The position numbers and the translations under genes are program-made. Source: Gammaproteobacteria bacterium (GTDB taxonomy: Bacteria; Pseudomonadota; Gammaproteobacteria; UBA6429; Thiohalophilaceae). Taken from it: a DNA stretch of 5,816 nt. A model generated the notes under the pieces. That model did not search any database. It was not told where the DNA came from and saw only the letters and a list, made by a program, of their open reading frames with translations. Shown piece after piece: positions 1 through 5,816 of this stretch. The stretch is from NCBI GenBank assembly GCA_029882235.1, contig JAOULB010000156.1:1-5816 (forward strand). The letters are read 5' to 3'. How positions within the stretch are numbered: position 1 is the first letter of the stretch; every line of letters begins with the position of its first letter.

Positions 1-1811
1 TCTTTTTTCATGGCATTCGCAGTGAGAGCAACTATGGTTCCTTTATAAGCTTTACTGCGAAGTGCTATGACCGCTTCTTTCCCACTCATAACAGGCATTT
101 GCATATCCATTAAAATGAGATCGTAGGGGTTAGCAAGTGCCATATCGACTGCTTCCCGTCCATTTGACGCGATATCAACTTCTACACCACATTGACGTAT
201 TAACATCGACACCAGGCGTTGATTGTCCTGGTTGTCTTCTGCAAGAAGAACTTTGCCATTCAGGTGCGTATTAATACTTTTGTTGTTTTCAGGCTGTTCT
301 TTGTATATGGGAACCTCGGTTATCATTTTTACATTCTGTAAAGAGCCGGTTCGAATGCGTAATTCAAACTTACTCCCGACATTTGTTGCGCTTTCAAGTG
401 TTATATCACCACCCATTTTCTCGGCGAGTTGCTTAGATAAGTGCAGACCTAGTCCAGTGCCACCATATTCGCGACTTGTCGATGTGTCCGCCTGACTAAA
501 TGGGATAAATAGTTTTTCGATCTGTTCTTTGTTCATTCCAATTCCTGTATCCATGACTTTAAATGTCATCTGCTCGTTACTGCAGTCACAGGAAACTTCG
601 ATTCGAATGCTACCTTGATGAGTGAATTTGATCGCGTTATTGGCCAGGTTCAGCAATATTTGTTTTAGACGTAGTGGATCACCACTAATGGTTTCGGGTA
701 TGGGTAGATCATAATCAATAGAGAATAATAAACCTTTTTCTTCAGCTAATAATGTGATCAGAGACCTGACCTCATTCATCAAGTCAAATGGGCTAAGCGG
801 TATAAGTTCAACTTCGAGTTTATCGGCCTCAACTTTAGACAGATCAAGGATGTCATTAATAATGTTTAACAGGTGTTTGCTGCTACGAATGACGGTACTT
901 AAAGAGTCAATCTGTTCTGATGGAGACATGTCATTTTCGAGCATTGATTCTGAGTAACCGATAATTGCCGTTAGTGGCGTCCTGATTTCATGGCTCATAT
1001 TCGCAAGGAATGAGCTCTTGGTCCGCGTTGCATTAATGGCTTCATCTCTTGCTATTGCTAATTCTCTAGTGCGTTCTTCAACACGATCCTCTAAAAGGTC
1101 AGTCGCCTTTTGTAAGGCGTACAAGTTCTTTGATACGTTTTCTGCCATTTTATCAAATGCCTGTCCCACAACAGAAACTTCATCTTTTCCATAAAAGCCT
1201 GTTCTAACATCAAGATCGCCCTGAGCAATTTTCTGTGCAGACAGTTTAAGAACTTCCAGACGACGTGTGAGAAGAAAACCAATAACAACACCAATAATAG
1301 CAATGGCGATCATTCCAGAGAAGGCGATAAGTAGCCCAAGGTTTAATGTTTCCTGAGACGACTCAATCAGTTCTTTCACAGAAAATTGCATGGCAATCGT
1401 GCCAAGCTTACCGTTACTGTTGTGCAGGATGAGTGATCGCCAATGAGTTAAATCTTCATCAAGTAATTGTGGGACAGGCTTACCAATGAGACTGTAGTTA
1501 CTGCTGACAACAACTTTGTCGGTATGGTTTGCTAAAAAAACAGTCTGGATACGAGGATCTGCAACGACCTCTTCGATATATGGTTGAATTTCATCATACT
1601 CGGCGGTAAGTAATGCAATCATGCTTAAATCAGCGAGCAGATTCAGCATGACTTCTTCAGTCTTGGTGGATTGTTGGCGAGATTTTTCTGTTGAGTGAGT
1701 TAATGTCACGCCCAGTACCGTGGTTATCATAATTGCCTCAAGCACAAAAATAATAACTGCGATACGGTATTTTAATGAATAACGCAAACTGTCGAGAAAT
1801 ATCTGCCGCAT
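1..1811 (-). CDS. Hybrid sensor histidine kinase (HAMP-HisKA-HATPase-receiver), C-terminus cut by window edge
   Basis: Inner-membrane sensor kinase; 603 codons are visible and the frame stays open at the left edge. In order: transmembrane helix 1 (about residues 15-37), a periplasmic sensor region of about 115 residues resembling PAS-like/CHASE-type extracellular domains, transmembrane helix 2 (about 157-181), HAMP (about 181-232), a coiled-coil linker (about 230-262), HisKA with the phospho-accepting H274 in SHEIRTP, HATPase with N-box NLANNAIKF (388-396), G1 DTGIG (421-425), F-box FIPF and G2 GGTGLGL (450-456), then a receiver with acidic pair E525/D526, phospho-acceptor D569 in LMDMQMP and T597. 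The conserved receiver lysine lies beyond the window, so a further HPt domain cannot be excluded. All visible catalytic residues are intact. The ATG at 1809-1811 is the first possible start because an in-frame stop lies at 1821-1823. It begins 5 bases after the upstream binding-protein gene and lacks a well-spaced Shine-Dalgarno sequence, suggesting translational coupling. The cognate output regulator is not visible. Confidence 0.95.
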   Translation of the reverse strand, partial: MRQIFLDSLRYSLKYRIAVIIFVLEAIMITTVLGVTLTHSTEKSRQQSTKTEEVMLNLLADLSMIALLTAEYDEIQPYIEEVVADPRIQTVFLANHTDKVVVSSNYSLIGKPVPQLLDEDLTHWRSLILHNSNGKLGTIAMQFSVKELIESSQETLNLGLLIAFSGMIAIAIIGVVIGFLLTRRLEVLKLSAQKIAQGDLDVRTGFYGKDEVSVVGQAFDKMAENVSKNLYALQKATDLLEDRVEERTRELAIARDEAINATRTKSSFLANMSHEIRTPLTAIIGYSESMLENDMSPSEQIDSLSTVIRSSKHLLNIINDILDLSKVEADKLEVELIPLSPFDLMNEVRSLITLLAEEKGLLFSIDYDLPIPETISGDPLRLKQILLNLANNAIKFTHQGSIRIEVSCDCSNEQMTFKVMDTGIGMNKEQIEKLFIPFSQADTSTSREYGGTGLGLHLSKQLAEKMGGDITLESATNVGSKFELRIRTGSLQNVKMITEVPIYKEQPENNKSINTHLNGKVLLAEDNQDNQRLVSMLIRQCGVEVDIASNGREAVDMALANPYDLILMDMQMPVMSGKEAVIALRSKAYKGTIVALTANAMKK

Positions 1812-1816
1812 ATTGT

Positions 1817-2638
1817 TTATTTAGCAAGCTTCCTGACGATATCATAATCAGAATCAGAAACTTTTCTAAAGGGTTTTAGCTTACCGCGCTTTAGTAAAGC
1901 CTTACCTTCATCAGTTTTGGACCAGCCTAGAATACGTTTGCGAACACGTTCTCGCTCAGCTTTCGGAATCCGTGGATGTATCGCAAACAAGGTATGTGGA
2001 ATTTTTTGCGATGAAGCAATTATTTTCAGCTTCACGTTCATTTTGTGCTGGAAAAAACGCATTGCTGGTGCTGCAGTGGTACAGGTATCGGCCTCACCAA
2101 TCATAATCTGTTGCATACATGATACATGCGAGCGGTGATAGGATAGAGTGACATCTTTACCTGGAATTAAACCATTTTTACGTAAATGGCTTTCCATCAA
2201 TTTGCTAACGGCAGAAACCTTGGGTGGAAGTGCAATCTTTTTACCTTTTAAGTCTTTGATTGAATTCATGGGACTATCATCTTTGGTGACAAGGATGGCA
2301 GACAGCATTTCTGTGCGTGTTGCCAGCGGGATATAACCATATTTGTCAGCAATACGGACGTAGTCAAAGGGTTGTACAAAGGCGATATCGAAAACCTCTT
2401 TATCAAGATTCTCCATAAATTTGCTATATGTTGTATTTGAGCGAAGCAATAACCGATGTCCTAAAACTTTTCCCAGATCAGCAGCCATAGGAGAAAAAAC
2501 CTTCTCCAGATCACGTGGGGGCAGGTGCGGAAACACACCCATATTGTGATCGGCAAATACGGAATTGCTGTACAGATTAAACAGGAAAATGCTTGCGATA
2601 AGTTTTACCCAGGTCGGCAGCTGTTTTTGTCCAGGCAT
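1817..2638 (-). CDS. PhnD-like periplasmic substrate-binding protein, probable sensory partner of the adjacent kinase
   Basis: A 273-residue exported protein of the phosphate/phosphonate-binding (PhnD-like) class of periplasmic binding proteins. A signal peptide is evident: lysines near the N-terminus, a hydrophobic stretch at about 12-24, and a cleavage site after VFA at 29. There is no lipobox cysteine, so the mature protein should be soluble in the periplasm. Family-like features are FDIAFVQPFDY (about 83-93), the DLKGKKIALP segment (129-138), and SHVSCMQQIMIGEADTC (170-186), which corresponds to the family pattern around a ligand-pocket serine/histidine and a G-x-x-D motif. The mature chain has only two cysteines, C174 and C186. 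The start is supported by AAGGAG at 2645-2650, six bases before the ATG. No ABC transporter permease or ATPase adjoins it; a hybrid kinase gene does. This fits a sensing role, as known for AioX with AioS, or for the PhnD-like domain fused into TtrS, better than uptake. The ligand cannot be assigned from sequence. Confidence 0.9.
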   Translation of the reverse strand: MPGQKQLPTWVKLIASIFLFNLYSNSVFADHNMGVFPHLPPRDLEKVFSPMAADLGKVLGHRLLLRSNTTYSKFMENLDKEVFDIAFVQPFDYVRIADKYGYIPLATRTEMLSAILVTKDDSPMNSIKDLKGKKIALPPKVSAVSKLMESHLRKNGLIPGKDVTLSYHRSHVSCMQQIMIGEADTCTTAAPAMRFFQHKMNVKLKIIASSQKIPHTLFAIHPRIPKAERERVRKRILGWSKTDEGKALLKRGKLKPFRKVSDSDYDIVRKLAK

Positions 2639-2869
2639 TTATTACTCCTTGAAAAAATTCGGTTGTTTTGTGTGCGAAGGCTTGGTTTTTCCCTAGTAAG
2701 ATTTAGCGGCAGATTTATTGCGTCTTTTAGAGAAAATAGGTCTTTAATAGAACACTAAAACACCTTGACTATGGTTATTTATAAGCCCGGTTTTAAAGAG
2801 AAATGGCTGGATTTTTGACGTTTGCTCAGTTCTGGATGACAGGCTGAGACTGAGGAATATTTTTTAGTA
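2639..2869. other. AT-rich intergenic gap upstream of the sensor operon
   Basis: This 231-base stretch separates the DUF2288 gene from the binding-protein/kinase operon; both are transcribed leftwards. It should contain the end of the first transcript and the promoter of the second. I see the binding-protein Shine-Dalgarno sequence (2645-2650) but no convincing sigma-70 promoter with correct spacing and no stem-loop followed by a T-run. Short open frames here show no recognisable family or ribosome binding site. Confidence 0.5.
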
Positions 2870-3232
2870 TTAATTAATAATAGCTTGAACAAGTACCCAG
2901 GGCGCGACCACAACAGACCAGAAATGGGCATGGGTTTCCTGCCATAGATGTGCATCTTCGTCATCGGCGATACGGATGAGTTGGCTACCCATCCAGTTCT
3001 CGACCTGAGGTTTGTCATCTGAAGTGAAGGCAAAGGCAACGTCGACCAGATCAAGCCGACCATCAATGACAATAACAACGCCACGGGCAAAATGGCGTTG
3101 CAGCTCACCCCAACTGAGTTTGCCTGTTTCGAGGTTTATTTTTTGACGAAGTTCTTCTTCGCTGAGCCTGATTGGCGTTTCGTCACTCATAGCCTCATTG
3201 TGCGGTACAGTTTGGTTCGCTGCAACCGTCAT
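2870..3232 (-). CDS. DUF2288 family protein of unknown function
   Basis: Small soluble protein of 120 residues (106 from the alternative start). The conserved pattern of DUF2288 is clear: LNxET-like INLETGKLSWGELQRHFARG (32-51), VIVIDGRLDLVDVA (53-66), a central charged part ending in NWM (79-81), ADDEDAHLW (89-97) and the C-terminal WSVVVAPWVLVQ (105-116). No signal peptide, metal-binding cluster or catalytic triad is evident, and no biochemical role is known to me for the family. Two starts are possible: ATG at 3230-3232, which has no evident Shine-Dalgarno sequence, and ATG at 3188-3190 (M15), which has GAGG just two bases upstream but gives a length nearer the family norm of about 100. 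The first 14 residues do not look conserved. The gene is divergent from adk across 170 bases and may share that regulatory region. Membership in the family is confident; the function is unknown. Confidence 0.88.
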   Translation of the reverse strand: MTVAANQTVPHNEAMSDETPIRLSEEELRQKINLETGKLSWGELQRHFARGVVIVIDGRLDLVDVAFAFTSDDKPQVENWMGSQLIRIADDEDAHLWQETHAHFWSVVVAPWVLVQAIIN

Positions 3233-3268
3233 TTAAATAACGCAGGTGAAAGTAATATTTTCTCTAGC

Positions 3269-3347
3269 TGCACAAATCTATTTTATCTATTGATTCATGT
3301 AGACCGAGCAGGCACAATGCGCGGCTGATTTTAAGGTGATTTGTGCA
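3269..3347. repeat. Perfect 10-bp inverted repeat in the divergent adk/DUF2288 intergenic region
   Basis: TGCACAAATC at 3269-3278 is matched by its exact reverse complement GATTTGTGCA at 3338-3347, with 59 bases between the arms. A shorter relative, TGCACATC, occurs at 3357-3364, and GCACAAT occurs at 3312-3318. The arms flank the candidate adk promoter. They could be operator half-sites that allow DNA looping, or a long-loop hairpin in a transcript. Which regulator, if any, is unknown. Confidence 0.5.
3290..3318 (+). promoter_or_regulatory. Candidate sigma-70 promoter for adk
   Basis: A -35-like TTGATT (3290-3295) is followed after exactly 17 bases by a -10-like CACAAT (3313-3318). Each hexamer matches four of six consensus positions. 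It lies about 85 bases upstream of the adk start and between the arms of the 10-bp inverted repeat. The match is moderate and other promoters in this AT-rich gap are possible. Confidence 0.3.
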
Positions 3348-3402
3348 AACGACGGGTGCACATCTCTGTCTGATTTATGAGTAATAAATAGAGGAAGTTA
3401 AA

Positions 3403-4053
3403 ATGAAATTGATTTTATTAGGTGCGCCCGGAGCGGGTAAAGGTACTGTTGCCAAGCTGCTGACCAAGCTTGATGGTTCTGTACAGATTTCTACTGGTGA
3501 TATTCTTCGTGGCGCTGTCGCGGCGGGCACTGAGCTGGGTAAACAGGCGCAGGCTTTCATGAATGCAGGCGACCTGGTACCTGATGAATTGATCATGGGC
3601 ATTATGGGCACACGCCTACAGGAACCAGACTGTGCAAATGGCTTCCTGCTTGACGGTTTCCCACGTACTATTCCACAGGCCGAGCAGCTCAAAGAAATGC
3701 TTGCTAAGCTGGGCATCGAACTGGATATGGCAGTGAACATTGATGTACCACGTGATGTGATTCTTGATCGTCTGACGACTCGTCGCACATGTTCAAATGG
3801 TGACTGCCAGGCTATCTACAACGTTAAAAGCAACCCACCAAAAGAAGAAGGTGTTTGCGACAAGTGCGGAAGCCCTGTTGTTCAACGTGAAGACGAAACT
3901 GAAGAAGCAATCAGCCACCGTCTGGAAACCTACAATGAAAAAACATCACCATTAATTGGCTTCTATGAAAAAGAAGGTCTGTTAATGACAGTCGATGCAA
4001 CATCAAGTGATGCTGTTATCGAAGCGATTCAGAATAAGCTTGCAACTGCTTAA
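3403..4053 (+). CDS. adk: Adenylate kinase with four-cysteine (zinc-type) lid
   Basis: Cytoplasmic adenylate kinase, catalysing ATP + AMP to 2 ADP and balancing the adenylate pool. Its 216 residues are the usual length for the long bacterial form. Visible motifs: P-loop GAPGAGKGT (7-15, with K13), STGD and R36 of the AMP-binding part, DGFPRT (84-89, with R88) plus Q92, and catalytic arginines R123, R128, R162 and R173. The lid at about 126-164 carries C130, C135, C152 and C155, the pattern of zinc-binding lids, with two extra residues between the first cysteine pair compared with the C-x2-C of Bacillus stearothermophilus Adk. Typical gammaproteobacterial enzymes such as that of E. coli instead use a His/Ser/Asp/Thr hydrogen-bonded lid. 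The ATG is supported by AGAGGAAG at 3390-3397. The gene appears to form its own transcript, as it has its own upstream region and a strong terminator 22 bases after the stop. Assignment is near certain; zinc binding is inferred. Confidence 0.98.
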   Translation: MKLILLGAPGAGKGTVAKLLTKLDGSVQISTGDILRGAVAAGTELGKQAQAFMNAGDLVPDELIMGIMGTRLQEPDCANGFLLDGFPRTIPQAEQLKEMLAKLGIELDMAVNIDVPRDVILDRLTTRRTCSNGDCQAIYNVKSNPPKEEGVCDKCGSPVVQREDETEEAISHRLETYNEKTSPLIGFYEKEGLLMTVDATSSDAVIEAIQNKLATA

Positions 4054-4075
4054 GTTTCTCTGAATTTAAAATAAG

Positions 4076-4109
4076 ACCGGCCAGTGAGAAATTACTGGCC
4101 GGTTTTTTT
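4076..4109 (+). terminator. Strong intrinsic terminator after adk
   Basis: A perfect 10-bp GC-rich stem, ACCGGCCAGT (4076-4085) with ACTGGCCGGT (4094-4103), closes an 8-base loop and runs straight into a tract of seven T (4103-4109). It starts 22 bases after the adk stop codon and should end that transcript, implying that the following small gene has its own promoter or depends on readthrough. Confidence 0.95.
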
Positions 4110-4147
4110 ATGTCTATAAAATTAAATATCCGTGAAACTTACTCTGC

Positions 4148-4152
4148 AAGGA
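4148..4152 (+). promoter_or_regulatory. Shine-Dalgarno-like AAGGA that bears on the DUF3301 start
   Basis: AAGGA lies four bases before a TTG at 4157-4159 and sixteen bases before the ATG at 4169-4171. Both codons are in the same frame. The spacing is slightly short for the TTG and too long for the ATG, so the site slightly favours a TTG start adding four residues, while codon type and family resemblance favour the ATG. Confidence 0.35.
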
Positions 4153-4168
4153 TGTATTGTTAAGCACT

Positions 4169-4492
4169 ATGTCAATACTTGAATTTATAAGCCTGATTAT
4201 ATTTTTTGTTGCCATCTGGTACTGGCTGAATGCCATGCGCGCCAAGGAAATTGCCAGTGCAGCAGGATTAAAAAAATGTAAATCGCAGGGCGTCGACTTT
4301 CTTGATGAGACTGTAGTGTTACGCAAGGTCAGGCTGCGTAGAAATTCAGCAGGTCATCTGGTTGTATATCGTGAGTACCAGTTTGAATTTAGTAGTGATG
4401 GTTCGCACCGGTATCTTGGTATGATTTCATTGTTAGGCAAACAGCTTATCGCCATAGATATGGAGGCCTATCGGGATAGCTCTATCCATTAG
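4169..4492 (+). CDS. DUF3301 family small membrane-anchored protein
   Basis: A 107-residue protein (111 if the TTG at 4157 is used). It has one N-terminal transmembrane helix (about residues 5-21) followed by a basic juxtamembrane segment (NAMRAKEIA), which predicts an N-out, C-in anchor with a cytoplasmic domain. The soluble part carries the DUF3301 pattern: a cysteine in KKCKSQG (C37), FLDETVVLRKVRLRR (44-58), YREYQFEFSSDG (67-78), RYLGMISLLGK (81-91). No enzyme motif is visible and I know of no established function. The ATG was chosen because MSILEFISL resembles the usual N-terminus of this family. The gene lies downstream of the adk terminator and converges on the exporter operon with 16 bases between the stop codons. 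Family assignment is fairly confident; start position and role are not. Confidence 0.85.
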   Translation: MSILEFISLIIFFVAIWYWLNAMRAKEIASAAGLKKCKSQGVDFLDETVVLRKVRLRRNSAGHLVVYREYQFEFSSDGSHRYLGMISLLGKQLIAIDMEAYRDSSIH

Positions 4493-4507
4493 CCCGGTCT
4501 GGGTTTT
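4491..4507 (+). terminator. Weak terminator-like hairpin overlapping the DUF3301 stop codon
   Basis: AGCCC (4491-4495) can pair with GGGTT (4501-4505), including one G-T pair, over a 5-base loop GGTCT, and a run of five T begins within the 3' arm (4504-4508). It sits in the 16-base gap between two convergent genes. The stem is short, so it may be inefficient; in the opposite direction there is no T-run, so it would not serve the exporter transcript. Confidence 0.35.
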
Positions 4508-4508
4508 T

Positions 4509-5288
4509 CTACACCAGTAATTTCTTACGTACCAACACCACAGCAATATAGTAACTGATGATTGCATAGGCCGATAAAACCGAGATATGTAACAGGGGTT
4601 GCACAAGTTCCTGCCTGGTAACCAACGGGCGCGTCAGTGCAACGGCATGGGGAAGCGGTAATAGCTGCACAAGGCTTTGCATAGTATCTGGCAGGGTATC
4701 AACGGGATAGAACACACCACTGACAATAAACATCGGTGTGATGATTAAAACAAAATAATAATTAAAGAAATCATAATTGCGCGCAAATGAACTCATGACG
4801 ATCGCGGGTCCGGCAAAACAAAGGCCAATCAGAAACACCGTTGGGATCACCCAGATCACCTGCCAGCCCTGAACGACGCCGAGAAAAGCAGCAACAATGA
4901 GTATCGCAACACCACTGATTAAACTTTTTGTCGCACACCAGAGCATTTCACCCGCCATGATGTCGTCGATGTCAGTAGGTGTTGCCATAATGGCTTCATA
5001 GGTGCGTTGCGGCACCATACGAGTAAACACGGAATACATACCTTCAAAGCTGGCTGTGGTCATGGCAGATGAGGCAATAATGCCAGAGGCGAGGAAGCTC
5101 ATATAAGGCATGTCGCCCATTTCTCCAATGAAGGCGCCCAGACCAAAACCAAGCCCGAGTAAATAGAGTGTGGGCTCGCCAAAGTTAAGCACCATCGCAG
5201 GGCCCAGCAAGCGCCGCCAGACCAGAACATTGCGATGCCAGATGGCAAAGGCATTGCTACGGATACGCGGCAGAGCCCAGATATTCAT
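4509..5288 (-). CDS. ABC-2 type exporter permease, NodJ-like
   Basis: Integral inner-membrane subunit of an ABC exporter, 259 residues, about the usual length for NodJ-type permeases. After a cytoplasmic N-terminus with an amphipathic, arginine-rich segment (8-29), six hydrophobic segments can be placed at about 33-54, 63-85, 119-140, 144-167, 176-195 and 233-253. The MVPQRTYEAIMATP stretch (91-104) lies on the cytoplasmic side, where ABC-2 permeases contact their ATPase. The conserved SGVFYPVDTLP (190-200) and LPLPHAVALTRPL (210-222) are hallmarks of the ABC-2 family. The start ATG overlaps the stop codon of the upstream ATPase by one base (TAATG at 5286-5290), indicating translational coupling and fixed stoichiometry. 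Similar pairs occur widely outside rhizobia, so the substrate should not be assumed to be a Nod factor; it may be a lipid-linked or other amphipathic molecule. The family call is strong, the substrate unknown. Confidence 0.93.
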   Translation of the reverse strand: MNIWALPRIRSNAFAIWHRNVLVWRRLLGPAMVLNFGEPTLYLLGLGFGLGAFIGEMGDMPYMSFLASGIIASSAMTTASFEGMYSVFTRMVPQRTYEAIMATPTDIDDIMAGEMLWCATKSLISGVAILIVAAFLGVVQGWQVIWVIPTVFLIGLCFAGPAIVMSSFARNYDFFNYYFVLIITPMFIVSGVFYPVDTLPDTMQSLVQLLPLPHAVALTRPLVTRQELVQPLLHISVLSAYAIISYYIAVVLVRKKLLV

Positions 5289-5816
5289 TAGTCGCGCAGC
5301 TCCCGTCCGGTGAGTTTTAGAAAGACATCTTCTAATCCAGCAGGCCGATGCATAAAGGTGAGTTGATGTTCGTTATGAAAATAGTTCAGCTGCGCTGCGG
5401 CATCATGGGTATAGCAATAGACGGAGTTACCCAGATTTTCTATACGACAGTCACAAACCCTGGCACGAATCGTATTGAGTGTTGCTTCGTCAACGCCGCG
5501 TAATTCAATCACTTCGGGTTCAACATGACGCTTGATTAATTCAGTCGGCGAACCCTGATCAAGGATCTTGCCTTTATCCATAATCACCAGCTCATCACAC
5601 AGGCGTTCTGCCTCTTCCATATAATGTGTGGTGAGCAACAGTGTTGTGCCTTTATCACGTAATTCATTTAGTCGTCCCCAGATCACATGCCGTGCCTGTG
5701 GATCCAGTCCCGTTGTCGGTTCATCCAGAATCACCAGTTCAGGATCATTAATCAAGGCGCGCGCGATGGTCAGGCGGCGTTTCATGCCACCGGAGAGTGT
5801 TTCTGTTTTGGCGTTG
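5288..5816 (-). CDS. ABC exporter ATPase, NodI-like (N-terminus outside window)
   Basis: Cytoplasmic nucleotide-binding subunit partnering the overlapping permease. The visible 176 codons start inside the gene: reading inward from the right edge gives NAKTET, then the ABC signature LSGGMKRR, so the ATG at 5783-5785 is an internal methionine and not the start. Following it are Walker B LVILDEP with the catalytic glutamate, D-loop TTGLDP, and the H-loop TTHYMEEAE with its histidine. Walker A and the Q-loop must lie beyond the window. The C-terminal extension, with a regulatory-like part and ending LEDVFLKLTGRELRD, is typical of the DrrA/NodI/CcmA group of exporters; family members are about 300 residues. 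All visible catalytic residues are present. The promoter and any upstream operon members are outside the window. Confidence 0.95.
   Translation of the reverse strand, partial: NAKTETLSGGMKRRLTIARALINDPELVILDEPTTGLDPQARHVIWGRLNELRDKGTTLLLTTHYMEEAERLCDELVIMDKGKILDQGSPTELIKRHVEPEVIELRGVDEATLNTIRARVCDCRIENLGNSVYCYTHDAAAQLNYFHNEHQLTFMHRPAGLEDVFLKLTGRELRD

Noticed and set aside
223..957. Plus-strand open frames of 67-90 codons across this stretch
   Set aside because: They lie antisense to the histidine kinase, whose minus-strand frame holds continuous conserved domains; their translations show no family features.
2644..2680. TTCG/CGAA stem followed by six T on the minus strand, in the leader of the binding-protein gene, as an attenuator
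   Set aside because: Four pairs over a 13-base loop is too weak to support a terminator or riboswitch call.
2765..2785. TTGACT followed by TATAAG as a plus-strand promoter
   Set aside because: The spacer is only 9 bases instead of about 17, and no plus-strand gene follows.
2826..2856. CTCAGT/ACTGAG stem as a terminator for the DUF2288 gene
   Set aside because: The stem is only six pairs with an 18-base loop and no following T-run on the transcript strand.
2779..3108. A 109-codon minus-strand open frame overlapping the DUF2288 gene
   Set aside because: It is in another frame of the same strand; the DUF2288 frame has the conserved family motifs and this one has none.
3375..3788. A 137-codon minus-strand open frame
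   Set aside because: It is antisense to adk and is serine/arginine-rich low-complexity sequence, as expected from a shadow of a conserved gene.
5783..5785. ATG as the start of the ABC ATPase gene
   Set aside because: The frame continues upstream to the window edge and the codons just before it complete the LSGGM signature, so it is internal.

Overview
The window looks like a chromosomal segment of a gammaproteobacterium with moderate G+C content. The evidence is the pairing of a DUF2288 protein and a DUF3301 protein, two small families I associate mainly with Gammaproteobacteria, together with the style of the signalling and transport genes. The genus cannot be fixed from the sequence. No RNA gene, insertion sequence, CRISPR array or phage gene was seen.

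Layout. Positions 1-1811 (minus) hold most of a hybrid sensor histidine kinase whose C-terminal receiver domain runs off the left edge. Just upstream in the same direction, at 1817-2638, is an exported PhnD-like periplasmic substrate-binding protein. The two are separated by 5 bases and probably form one operon in which the binding protein supplies the ligand signal to the kinase. A 231-base AT-rich gap (2639-2869) follows, then a DUF2288 gene (about 2870-3190 or 3232, minus). A 170-base divergent intergenic region contains a perfect 10-bp inverted repeat that brackets a candidate promoter for adk. The adenylate kinase gene adk (3403-4053, plus) has a strong Shine-Dalgarno sequence and ends in a textbook intrinsic terminator (4076-4109). 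A small membrane-anchored DUF3301 gene follows on the plus strand (to 4492). It converges, with 16 bases between stop codons, on a two-gene ABC-2 exporter transcribed from the right edge: a NodI-like ATPase (5288-5816, N-terminus outside the window) overlapping a NodJ-like permease (4509-5288) in a TAATG junction.

How the genes work together. Two functional modules can be read: a periplasmic-binding-protein/hybrid-kinase sensing pair on the left, and an ABC-2 exporter on the right. Between them lie adk, which has a housekeeping role, and two conserved genes of unknown function. The most interesting points are the sensing pair with a cysteine pair in its binding protein, the four-cysteine lid of the adenylate kinase (unusual for a gammaproteobacterium), and the inverted repeat around the adk promoter candidate. 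Nothing in the window proves a new system; the sensor pair is the best candidate for an uncharacterised specificity.
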